A stretch of DNA of 6,070 nucleotides from Fibrobacter sp. (GCA_016295375.1 JAEDLI010000124.1:1-6070); one strand, 5' to 3'. Shown: positions 1-5,985, counted from the first letter of the stretch. Made by a program: numbers and translations. The notes: generated from the sequence alone by a model not told the origin.

Positions 1-1361
1 AGTTCACGAGCGGTAGCTTCCATGCCCGCTTCCATGTCGCGGATGGCGGACTCCGTTTCGGACTTGCGGTTCCGCAGCTCGCCCGCTTCGTCGTTCCAGC
101 GAGAAATGCTTCCCCGGAGCATGTCGGATTCGGCATCCAGACGCTCGAAACGCCCCTGGAGGGAGGCTACGCGGTTGGCGGCGGTCAGGCGTTCATTGGA
201 CAGTTCCCTGGACTGGCCGCGCAGGTCGTCCAGCTTGTCCCGCATAACCTGCAAAATTTCCTTTTCCCGCTCGAGCCTGCTGTTCAGCTCCTCGATGCCG
301 CTGTCGCTTTTCAGGACCTCGTTTTCTTCTTCAAGACGGGCGCGTTCTTCTTGCAGTTCCCGGGTCTTGCCTTCGCTGATTTCAATTTCAGAGGCGGCCT
401 TCTGGTTCGCCCCTTCCAGCGAAGAAACAGAATCCCGGAGGCGTATAATCTGGTTGTTCAGGTCGTTCAGGGCGAGAGTCGCCTGCTGCACCTGCTGTTC
501 CAGCTCGCGGTAGTTGTTCTCGTCTTCGCTGATGGCAAGCTTCTTTTCTTCGATACGGGTCTGGAGTTCCATGGCCTTGGTCTTGGCCGATTCCACCTCG
601 TGGTTCATGCGGCGGCTGGTGGTATCCAGGGTCGTGAGGCTTTCCTTGAAATCTTCGTACTTGTCGAGACTTACAGAAAGGTCCAGGCTCCTGAGGCGGC
701 CGCTCAGCCACTTAAATTCCTTGACCTTTTCGGCCTGGGTCTCGTAAAGGCGCACGGAACGGCGCACGGAGCGAAGGTTGTCCTCTACGCGGGCCATGTC
801 CATCTGGACACGTTCCAGCTGGCGGGTGGCCTCCTTGCGCTGCTGGCGGTACTTGCTCACGCCGGCGGCTTCTTCAAAAAGCACGCGACGGTCGTCGGCC
901 TTGTCGGAAAGCACCGCCTTGATCATGTCGGCGTTCATCTGGGAATAGGTGCTGGACCCCAGGCCCGAGTCAAAAAGCAGGGCGTGGACGTCCCTCAACC
1001 GGCACTCCTGGTTGTTAATCAGGTATTCGCCGGTACCGTCCCTATGGACGCGACGAGTGACTATAATTTCGGAATATTCGGAACTCAGGGCGCCATCGCT
1101 GTTGTCGATAACGATGGAAACTTCGGCAAGACTCATGGCGGCACGCTCTTCGGTACCGCTGAAAATCACGTCTTGCATCTTGCTCATACGGAGCGTGGCG
1201 GCGCGCTGCTCGCCCAAGACCCAACGGATGGCATCGGTAATGTTGGACTTGCCGCAGCCGTTAGGACCCACCACCGCCGTAAGGCCCTTGGTGGGGAAAT
1301 TGATTTCGGTCCTTTGGGCAAAGGACTTGAAACCGAATATTTTGAGCTTTGTAATCTGCAC
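1..1361 (-). CDS. smc: Chromosome segregation protein SMC, N-terminal part (runs off the window)
   Basis: This is the 5' part (453 full codons) of the SMC ATPase that, as a dimer with ScpA/ScpB, organises and segregates the chromosome. The protein starts MQITKLKIFGFKSF, the usual SMC beginning. Walker A is GPNGCGKSN (residues 32-40), and the end of the head lobe carries the SMC hallmark FEEAAGVSKYR (from residue 162). From about residue 170 to the edge the sequence is charged, heptad-like and rich in Glu, Lys, Arg and Leu, fitting the first coiled-coil arm. The hinge, second arm, ABC signature and Walker B should lie beyond base 1. The start is GTG at 1361; an in-frame TAA nine bases upstream rules out an earlier start. 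I see no Shine-Dalgarno sequence before it. One oddity is that the segment after GLGSSTYS reads QMNADMIKAVL where typical SMCs have IIGQGKIDEIL, so the Q-loop glutamine appears to be replaced. The family call is very safe. Confidence 0.96.
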   Translation of the reverse strand, partial: MQITKLKIFGFKSFAQRTEINFPTKGLTAVVGPNGCGKSNITDAIRWVLGEQRAATLRMSKMQDVIFSGTEERAAMSLAEVSIVIDNSDGALSSEYSEIIVTRRVHRDGTGEYLINNQECRLRDVHALLFDSGLGSSTYSQMNADMIKAVLSDKADDRRVLFEEAAGVSKYRQQRKEATRQLERVQMDMARVEDNLRSVRRSVRLYETQAEKVKEFKWLSGRLRSLDLSVSLDKYEDFKESLTTLDTTSRRMNHEVESAKTKAMELQTRIEEKKLAISEDENNYRELEQQVQQATLALNDLNNQIIRLRDSVSSLEGANQKAASEIEISEGKTRELQEERARLEEENEVLKSDSGIEELNSRLEREKEILQVMRDKLDDLRGQSRELSNERLTAANRVASLQGRFERLDAESDMLRGSISRWNDEAGELRNRKSETESAIRDMEAGMEATARE

Positions 1362-1410
1362 TATAGATTAATGTAGTAAAAATGTAGGAAGTGGGCAGGA
1401 GATAGTGGTT

Positions 1411-1520
1411 AGTGTCCCGGCACGGAGGCCGGGGTGACAATGGTTGGTTCGTGTGGCCCCGAGACAAGCCCGGGGTGGCAGGGGTGGCTGCAAGCGGACC
1501 CTCGCATTCGCGAGGATGAC
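1411..1520. repeat. Cluster of three palindromic GGRTGAC-type repeats
   Basis: Three short hairpin units follow one another. Unit 1 is CCCGGC-acggag-GCCGGG (1416-1433) followed by gTGAC. Unit 2 is CCCCG-agacaagcc-CGGGG (1457-1475) followed by tGGC. Unit 3 is CCTCGC-attc-GCGAGG (1500-1515) followed by aTGAC. Stem sequences differ, but the layout (palindrome, then a GGRTGRC-like edge) is the same. It matches the small dispersed palindromes (GTCAYCC...) that occur in many copies in intergenic regions of many bacteria. In RNA read from the minus strand they would fold between the lipoprotein gene and smc. Copy number elsewhere in this genome cannot be seen here. Confidence 0.7.
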
Positions 1521-1850
1521 GAAGAGAGGGAGGCATCTCGGAGGAAACTCGCAGGGACTAACAGTCACAAGAGTTTCCGCCTGCAGTACCGGGTCATACC
1601 TGTAGTAAACGTTTTCACCTACAAAAAAGTTCGTAATCCGGAACCACCGCTTGTTTTTTGACCGAGATGTGTGCTTCCTGAGAGAGCAGTCGAACAAAGT
1701 GAATCTGTGATTCTGTGAGCGATAAGCGCCTGGTATTGACCAGGAGTGGTCGCGAGAGTGAGGCGATGCCGGAGATTTGTTTCTAGCAATAGAGCCGAAC
1801 GGTCGTTATAGTGATGTACACATCTAGGGAAAGACTTGTTAAAAAAGGGA

Positions 1851-1907
1851 CTGGATCCTTCGCAACCTGCGCTTGCTCTGGATGACGAGGGTGGGAGCCG
1901 GGATGAC
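1851..1907. repeat. Two further GGATGAC-type repeat copies downstream of the lipoprotein gene
   Basis: The stretch CTGGATCCTTCG...TCTGGATGAC (1851-1886) has ATCC/GGAT outer arms and ends in GGATGAC. A second, shortened copy, GCCGGGATGAC (1897-1907), follows at once. They share the GGRTGAC edge, in the same orientation, with the 1411-1520 cluster. On the minus strand the first copy is followed by a run of T (1841-1846), so it may help end transcription of the lipoprotein unit, although the stem is poor. Confidence 0.6.
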
Positions 1908-1918
1908 AAACGGGAAAA

Positions 1919-2422
1919 CTACCGCGATTCGAAATGGAGGGTTCCATCGGGATTACGTGTGAACACCAGGTAGAGGCTGCCACCGGAAAGGCTTATGTCG
2001 AACCATCCCTTTTCGACACGGGAATCCGTGCAGGTACAGTTCTTCTCAGTGGGCTCAGGCCAAGTCGTGAACGAATCGGAGGCGACCGATTCACCCGATT
2101 TAGAGACAACGGCCCTTGTCAATACACATGAACACGGATACACGAAATTCGTATAAAGTATCCGTCCCTTGAAATCCCCTACCCAGTCCTCTTCATAGAC
2201 ACGGCTCACCGAACTGTCCTTGATGGTATCCTGAATCCAGGGGCGGACGGTCCGTTCATCTTCGGAGACAATATCGATTTCGAATATGTCTGCTCCGGTC
2301 CGGTTTTCAATTTGCAGGCGGGTAGTAGAATCCTCGAACCAATGGCTGATACAGCCGGACAGAACAAAGCAGCTGGCCACAACTGAAGCAATCAGCGACA
2401 ATCGCAAAGTTTTAGACTTCAT
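1919..2422 (-). CDS. Hypothetical lipoprotein with paired CxC motifs
   Basis: The product is a 167-residue predicted lipoprotein of unknown function. The N-terminus is a lipoprotein signal: a basic start, a hydrophobic stretch and the lipobox LSGC, with lipidation expected at Cys24. The mature part begins with a short Ser/Thr/acidic linker and then RLQIENRTGADIFEIDI, a beta-strand pattern loosely like small domains that open with an 'N-R/N-T-G-x-x-I' strand and turn. Two CxC pairs follow (CSC at 97-99 and CTC at 129-131). They could form disulfides in the periplasm or, less likely, bind metal. I place the start at ATG 2422, not the GTG one codon upstream, because GGAGG lies six bases before this ATG and the ATG overlaps the previous stop by one base (TGATG). 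It is translationally coupled to the exported protein upstream, so the two may act together at the envelope. Secretion is well supported; function is not known. Confidence 0.85.
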   Translation of the reverse strand: MKSKTLRLSLIASVVASCFVLSGCISHWFEDSTTRLQIENRTGADIFEIDIVSEDERTVRPWIQDTIKDSSVSRVYEEDWVGDFKGRILYTNFVYPCSCVLTRAVVSKSGESVASDSFTTWPEPTEKNCTCTDSRVEKGWFDISLSGGSLYLVFTRNPDGTLHFESR

Positions 2423-3621
2423 CACTTGCCTCCTTCGCTGCCGGACTTTTCGTAACGGATACCCTTGGCTTCTATTGTCTTGGGTTCGCTCTTTGCGCCA
2501 CCCATCAGGTCAAGACCCTTGCTGTCCTTGCTCTCGAAATTTTTCTTCCTTTCGATGTTCAGGGTCTCCATGGGGGCAGAGCGTGTCCCGCCCCGGGCGA
2601 ACAACAGTCCGTCAATGGTGGCCAAGTTGAACTGGAATTCCACCAGGAACGTTCCCTTGGCATGGAAGAAGGTCTCGTAGTCGTAGCTGGAGTTATAGGC
2701 GAACCGCACAAAAGGCAGTTCGATTCCGCCTCCCCAGAGCAGGTCCTTGGCGCCATGCCGCACGTTACGGCGCAGGCAGGTCGCCTCGATGGCCACCATG
2801 CGGGAGGGGTCCGGGTAATACTTCAGGGCCGCCGAATGGAATTCCTTGCGGGGAAAATCGAAGGCCACCTCGCCGTAGAGCACCTGGGCAAAGAGGTTCT
2901 GCTCCCAGAAAACACGGACGGAATCGTCGTCGCCCTTACCGTTATAAATAGTCACGTCGATATTGGGCAGGTAAGTCAGGGGGCCACGCCCCCTATCGCC
3001 ATAAATGGCCCTGGATTCCAGGTCCATGGAAATCCTTACGGACTGCCAGTGTGCCTTGTGATAATTCGCCTGAACGCTTGTGCGGCCCCAACGGACAAGT
3101 CCCCAAGAATAAAGCAGGGAATCGTTCTCGTGAGGATACACATCCCCCACATATTCCACGTTCTGGTGCTGCATACCACCCGCCATGGTAAAATTCATGG
3201 CCGACTGGGTGTAAGTAAGGCCCCAGGTGGTCACGGAACGGGCCATGGAAAAGTCATTGTACATGGGCCAGAAGAAAAAGTCCTCGCCGTCCCAGCCGGA
3301 GCGTTCGAACCAGAGCAAGAAACCCAGGTGATTGTTCTTTGTCACTTCACCACTGCCAAAGCCAGCAAAATGATGCTTGAAGGCATAGCCCTCGTGCTCG
3401 CCGTAGGGGCTTTCCAGCGGGGTCTGAGTCCTGAAGGGCAAATAATTGAAACCCAGGTCGATATAGCCACCACGGCCACCACGCATGATGTCGCGGATTT
3501 CGCGCAACTGCTGGTCACGGGTCACGGCACCGCCTGCCGCAAGGGCGCTCGCGGGGATAGCGTCGGCTAAGGCTACGCCTGCAAAGAACAAAAGGCAGAA
3601 TATGGTTCTTATAAACCGCAT
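2422..3621 (-). CDS. Exported hypothetical protein, possibly outer-membrane beta-barrel
   Basis: This is a 399-residue protein of unrecognised family. Residues 1-19 are a signal peptide (MRFIRT, hydrophobic core, then ALA before Asp20). The mature part, to about residue 345, is rich in Trp, Tyr, Phe and Gly. It has many alternating polar/hydrophobic stretches, such as GYIDLGFNYL (52-61), FLLWFERSGW (101-110), TTWGLTYTQS (131-140) and FLVEFQFNL (325-333), as expected for an outer-membrane barrel or another all-beta fold. From about 352 the C-terminus changes to a Lys/Glu/Ser-rich, probably disordered tail. The ATG at 3621 directly precedes the signal peptide. There is no Shine-Dalgarno sequence, and only 24 bases separate the start from the end of the tRNA terminator. 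The stop overlaps the next gene, a lipoprotein, by one base, so the pair likely forms an envelope operon. A secreted carbohydrate-binding protein is an alternative. Export is well supported; the barrel is inference. Confidence 0.85.
   Translation of the reverse strand: MRFIRTIFCLLFFAGVALADAIPASALAAGGAVTRDQQLREIRDIMRGGRGGYIDLGFNYLPFRTQTPLESPYGEHEGYAFKHHFAGFGSGEVTKNNHLGFLLWFERSGWDGEDFFFWPMYNDFSMARSVTTWGLTYTQSAMNFTMAGGMQHQNVEYVGDVYPHENDSLLYSWGLVRWGRTSVQANYHKAHWQSVRISMDLESRAIYGDRGRGPLTYLPNIDVTIYNGKGDDDSVRVFWEQNLFAQVLYGEVAFDFPRKEFHSAALKYYPDPSRMVAIEATCLRRNVRHGAKDLLWGGGIELPFVRFAYNSSYDYETFFHAKGTFLVEFQFNLATIDGLLFARGGTRSAPMETLNIERKKNFESKDSKGLDLMGGAKSEPKTIEAKGIRYEKSGSEGGK
2429..2433 (-). promoter_or_regulatory. 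Shine-Dalgarno sequence for the lipoprotein gene
   Basis: GGAGG lies inside the last codons of the preceding gene, six bases before ATG 2422. It decides between the two adjacent start codons (GTG 2425 and ATG 2422) in favour of the ATG. Confidence 0.75.
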
Positions 3622-3625
3622 GCAA

Positions 3626-3633
3626 CAAAGATA
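3626..3633 (-). promoter_or_regulatory. Possible promoter -7 box of the exported-protein gene
   Basis: The minus strand reads TATCTTTG, which fits the TAnnTTTG -7 element known from Bacteroidetes, ending four bases before ATG 3621. No TTG-type -33 box sits at the usual spacing, so this is weak. If it is real, the mRNA would start at or next to the ATG. Confidence 0.25.
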
Positions 3634-3645
3634 TAAAATATGAAC

Positions 3646-3680
3646 AAAAAAAACGCCCCGACCGTAAGATCGGGACGTTT
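3646..3680 (-). terminator. Rho-independent terminator of the tRNA-Asn gene
   Basis: On the minus strand AAACGTCCCGATC pairs with GGTCGGGGCGTTT across a TTAC loop: 13 pairs including two G-U wobbles. The right arm runs into eight T (3653-3646). It begins four bases after the tRNA 3' end. Read on the plus strand the stem is followed by only three T, so it works in the minus direction. Confidence 0.93.
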
Positions 3681-3683
3681 AAG

Positions 3684-3756
3684 CTGCTTCACTTGGACTC
3701 GAACCAAGGACAACGCGATTAACAGTCGCGGGCTCTACCAACTGAGCTATGAAGCA
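3684..3756 (-). tRNA. tRNA-Asn (anticodon GUU)
   Basis: The 73-base cloverleaf closes fully. The acceptor arms are TGCTTCA and TGAAGCA. The D arm is GCTC-AGTTGGTA-GAGC. The anticodon arm is CGCGA-CTGTTAA-TCGCG with anticodon GTT, the variable loop is TTGTC, and the T arm is CTTGG-TTCGAGT-CCAAG. The discriminator base is G, as expected for tRNA-Asn. The 3' CCA is not encoded (the next bases are CTT) and must be added after transcription. The gene stands alone, with its own promoter upstream and an intrinsic terminator immediately downstream. Confidence 0.97.
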
Positions 3757-3775
3757 CCGTCGAATGACGCACTCA

Positions 3776-3803
3776 AATATAGATAAATCGATTGCCTTGT
3801 CAA
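3776..3803 (-). promoter_or_regulatory. Sigma-70-type promoter of the tRNA-Asn gene
   Basis: The minus strand has a perfect TTGACA -35 box (3803-3798), a 16-base spacer and a TATATT -10 box (3781-3776). Transcription would start near 3769, about 13 bases before the mature tRNA 5' end at 3756. The sequence just upstream is very AT-rich. Confidence 0.85.
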
Positions 3804-3807
3804 GGGA

Positions 3808-3839
3808 TTTTTATAAAAATTTCGGCCTTTTTATAAAAA
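3808..3839. promoter_or_regulatory. Two identical AT palindromes upstream of the tRNA promoter (UP-element-like)
   Basis: The perfect palindrome TTTTTATAAAAA occurs at 3808-3819 and again at 3828-3839, starting exactly 20 bases apart (about two helical turns) with a GC-containing spacer. Relative to the inferred tRNA start they lie near -39 to -50 and -59 to -70, where RNA polymerase alpha-subunit UP elements act. They could instead be a protein binding site or a curved-DNA element. Confidence 0.5.
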
Positions 3840-3856
3840 AAGACCAATTCCCAGGT
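3835..3856 (-). terminator. Possible weak terminator of the respiratory operon
   Basis: Just after the stop of the 148-residue gene the minus strand reads ACC-tgggaatt-GGT, then C and seven T (3841-3835). The stem is only three pairs, so intrinsic termination is doubtful. The location, between the operon end and the tRNA promoter, is what makes it a candidate. Confidence 0.25.
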
Positions 3857-3862
3857 AATTTT

Positions 3863-4309
3863 TTAGAAAAACATCCACACGGCAATCCAATAGACCATAA
3901 GCAAAAATTCCATTTCCCGACTGATGTGGGAAAGGAAAGCCCCTCCAAAAGCGCCCGCACCGATTGCGACAATTCGGGTCCAGGGCATGTCCAGCCCGTG
4001 ATACACGAAGGTGAGCCCGCCAAAGAATTCCACCCACAGCCAAAGGACCTGGGAAAGCACAAGGTAGCGGGTCTTGTGGCTTGTCAGGGACGTCGTGGAA
4101 AAACAGATACACAGGGCGAGCATCCGGAAAGGCATGTATTCCAGGGATGGTTCCGAAAGATCTACCGTGAGGTAGGAGAACAGGCCAAAAACCACCAAGG
4201 AAAGGGCAAGAATACCCGTCTCCTTGAAGATACTGACAGGACGGCGCCAAAGGAACATGGAGGTTCCGAGAGCCATCAGGCAGCACAGGGCGTTCAGGAT
4301 AGCATCCAT
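3863..4309 (-). CDS. Small polytopic membrane protein, last gene of the respiratory operon
   Basis: This 148-residue, strongly hydrophobic protein belongs to a family I do not recognise. Likely membrane segments are residues 2-21, 30-49, 60-75, 83-103, 111-128 and 133-148, so five or six helices with very short loops. The chain ends inside the last segment (WMFF, then stop). There is no haem-binding CxxCH, no Fe-S cysteine motif and no obvious catalytic motif; the few histidines (His78, His104, His128) lie in or near loops. The ATG at 4309 overlaps the stop of the NrfD-cytochrome gene by one base (TAATG) and has GGAGG seven bases upstream, so the two are translationally coupled. Position suggests an accessory or anchoring subunit, or an assembly factor, of the same membrane complex. 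It is too short to be ActF, a second NrfD-like subunit of about ten helices, and lacks resemblance to ActD. Its role is inferred from position only. Confidence 0.8.
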   Translation of the reverse strand: MDAILNALCCLMALGTSMFLWRRPVSIFKETGILALSLVVFGLFSYLTVDLSEPSLEYMPFRMLALCICFSTTSLTSHKTRYLVLSQVLWLWVEFFGGLTFVYHGLDMPWTRIVAIGAGAFGGAFLSHISREMEFLLMVYWIAVWMFF

Positions 4310-5985
4310 TATTCACCCTCCCCTGCCAAATGGCGCATGTAGCGGACCAGCCCCCGAGCTTCGTCTTCGGAGACCCGACCCCGATAGGGGTTCATGTTCA
4401 CCCGGCCATCCAGAATGACCTTCACGAGAGAGTCCTCTCCCAAGGTATCCAGCCGCACGGGCGTAAGCTTCTGGGGCAGCGGGTAGAATTCCCGCACGAA
4501 CTTTTCGTTGAACTTACCGTCTTGCCCGTGACAACCGGCGCACCTGGACGACCATATAAACTCTACTGTCTTGGGCGAATCAACTTCCTGCACGGATACG
4601 ACTCCCGAAGGAATATCTGAACTGCCCCCGGCCCAGAACGCCCCTGCAAGGCAACCCAGGATTCCAGCAAGCACCGCGCAAACCAGCTTTACCCGTTTTC
4701 CAGAAATACCCCACAGGGGTATTGCGCACAAAGTAAGGCTCGCCACCAGCACAAGCAGGGGCAAGCACAAGGGAGCCACGTTCACCACCGAAAGGGGCGC
4801 AAGGTTCGTATTTTCTACAGAAACGGCCCAGACCACGTACAGCAGGGTAACAAGGACACCCAGCAAAAGGGGCAGCCGCAAAATGGAAAAGTCGTTTTTC
4901 TCAGGGAGGAAAACCTTTTCCGACTCCTTGTCCGATTCGTCCTGCTGCAGGACAATCTCTCCCATCACCACGTCTTCGCCTTCCAGCAAGGAGCTGAACT
5001 TGGCGCGGAAAACAAAGAACAAGGTGGTGAACAGGCCCAAGGAGAACGAAACAAGGCCCAAGTCCGTCCAACTAAAATAGTCGGATGAATTATATTCCGA
5101 CGGTGTGACCAGGATGTAGCGTTCAAGCCCCAGCGAAACCAAGATGGAGAACGCCACCAGGAGACGCCCGAAGGCATTTTCCCGGATAACCCGGAGCCAC
5201 ATCAGCTGCGGCACCACCGCCCCGAGGAACACCACCTCGAAGGAGAACGAGCCTTTCAGCAGGAATTCCCACAGCCAGAAAAACGCCATGAACCAGGAAA
5301 GGCCAAGCATGAGCTTTTCCAGCACACGCACGCGGCAGTGCTCCGCCGTAAGGAGGATAATGACCAGGGCAAGGCCAGAATAGATAGCCCCCGCAATAAA
5401 GTAAAGCGGGAAAAACGCTCCACGCCACTGGGGCACAAAAGTCACCGCAAAGTCAAGGCTCACGATGGTATGCACCCACAGCACCAGCGGAAAGAGCAGC
5501 CAGGCCATGGGGCGAATCAGCTTTTTCAGGTCGGGGAACTTTTCGCTAAAGAGGTGGGTCCCGAAAAACAGCAGGGACACAAGCCCATACACAGAAATAC
5601 AGCAGAAATCCCAGACCAGGGGCGACCGCAGGTTCGAAAAGTTGCCGCGGGCATCGAGAAACGGGACAACCATGTAGAAATTTTCAATAATCCCCAGATG
5701 AATCAACGGGAACAAGGCCGCCACCGCCAGGGAACACAGGGTGGAAAGTTCCGCCACCATAGACGTGCGGCGACCGAGGGGGTAACCCAGCGCAAGGAAT
5801 ATGGCCGAAATCAGCGTTCCCGCATGGGCAAGTCCAATCCACAACACAAAAAGGGAGATGGGAATGCCCCAGAAGGTGCGTGCGTCGGTATGCCACGCGG
5901 TGGGGCCTTCCCACAGGGAAACCCCGAAGGCGAAAGCCCCCAGAAGCAAAAGTGCCGCGCCTATGTACACGAGAATCCTGTACAC
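4309..5985 (-). CDS. NrfD/ActC-like quinol-oxidising membrane subunit fused to cytochrome c
   Basis: This 558-residue protein probably takes electrons from the membrane quinone pool and passes them to a periplasmic haem. Residues 1-330 form a ten-helix NrfD-type core. Stretches match ActC of alternative complex III: TFWGIPISLFVLWIGLAHAG (37-56), LFPLIHLG (91-98), NLRSPLVWD (118-126), VHTIVSLDFAV (171-181) and FFPLYFIAGAIYSG (191-204). His96, Asp126, His172 and Asp178 are the candidate quinone/proton-handling residues. An acidic loop (333-360) and three more helices (about 370-390, 405-426 and 433-453) follow. A periplasmic class I cytochrome c domain ends the protein: CAGCH at 482-486, with Met531 the likely second haem ligand. 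Such a monohaem domain is usually a separate subunit (ActE-like). The start is GTG 5985, with GGAGG five bases upstream and a one-base overlap with the preceding stop (TAGTG). The exact complex (ACIII or another NrfD module) depends on genes beyond 6070. Confidence 0.88.
   Translation of the reverse strand: MYRILVYIGAALLLLGAFAFGVSLWEGPTAWHTDARTFWGIPISLFVLWIGLAHAGTLISAIFLALGYPLGRRTSMVAELSTLCSLAVAALFPLIHLGIIENFYMVVPFLDARGNFSNLRSPLVWDFCCISVYGLVSLLFFGTHLFSEKFPDLKKLIRPMAWLLFPLVLWVHTIVSLDFAVTFVPQWRGAFFPLYFIAGAIYSGLALVIILLTAEHCRVRVLEKLMLGLSWFMAFFWLWEFLLKGSFSFEVVFLGAVVPQLMWLRVIRENAFGRLLVAFSILVSLGLERYILVTPSEYNSSDYFSWTDLGLVSFSLGLFTTLFFVFRAKFSSLLEGEDVVMGEIVLQQDESDKESEKVFLPEKNDFSILRLPLLLGVLVTLLYVVWAVSVENTNLAPLSVVNVAPLCLPLLVLVASLTLCAIPLWGISGKRVKLVCAVLAGILGCLAGAFWAGGSSDIPSGVVSVQEVDSPKTVEFIWSSRCAGCHGQDGKFNEKFVREFYPLPQKLTPVRLDTLGEDSLVKVILDGRVNMNPYRGRVSEDEARGLVRYMRHLAGEGE
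4317..4321 (-). promoter_or_regulatory. Shine-Dalgarno sequence for the 148-residue membrane protein
   Basis: GGAGG, within the purine run GGGGAGGG, lies seven bases before ATG 4309, inside the final codons of the upstream gene. It supports coupled re-initiation at the TAATG overlap. Confidence 0.7.

Larger units (their letters stand above)
1362..1918. other. 557-bp intergenic region between the lipoprotein gene and smc
   Basis: No convincing gene lies here. Two clusters of GGRTGAC-ended repeats (about 1411-1520 and 1851-1907) bracket about 330 bp that I cannot explain. Open frames exist on the minus strand (for example about 1368-1697 and 1619-1909), but they overlap each other, lack ribosome sites and run through the repeats. 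The 1530-1850 core contains a short hairpin, CCTGG-tattga-CCAGG (around 1730-1745), and the tandem words TCTGTGA-t-TCTGTGA (around 1704-1718). The smc promoter probably lies in the AT-rich 1362-1390 stretch, but no clear -35/-10 pair can be picked out. Confidence 0.6.

Noticed and set aside
351..1376. Long plus-strand open frame (341 codons) opposite smc
   Set aside because: It is antisense to a clear SMC head and coiled coil, has no family resemblance or ribosome site, and its openness follows from the codon bias of smc.
1416..1520. CRISPR-like repeat spacing in the hairpin cluster
   Set aside because: Units differ in stem sequence, spacing is uneven, there are only three, and there is no conserved 25-40 base repeat or cas gene.
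2662..3570. Plus-strand open frame of 302 codons
   Set aside because: It lies antisense to the signal-peptide protein, which has a proper start, export signal and coupled neighbour. The plus-strand product has no recognisable domain.
3841..3862. Near-palindrome AATTCCCAGGTAATT as an operator
   Set aside because: It has central mismatches, occurs only once, and overlaps the end of the operon, so chance in AT-rich sequence is sufficient.
3831..4316. Alternative minus-strand frame (161 codons) overlapping the small membrane protein
   Set aside because: The frame at 3863-4309 has the stop/start overlap, the GGAGG and regular hydrophobic helices. The alternative has irregular Pro/Cys-rich sequence and no start signals.
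3749..4342. Plus-strand open frame of 197 codons starting in the tRNA region
   Set aside because: It begins inside the tRNA-Asn gene, crosses its promoter and runs antisense to the 148-residue membrane protein. Its product is a low-complexity, charged sequence with no signal or domain.
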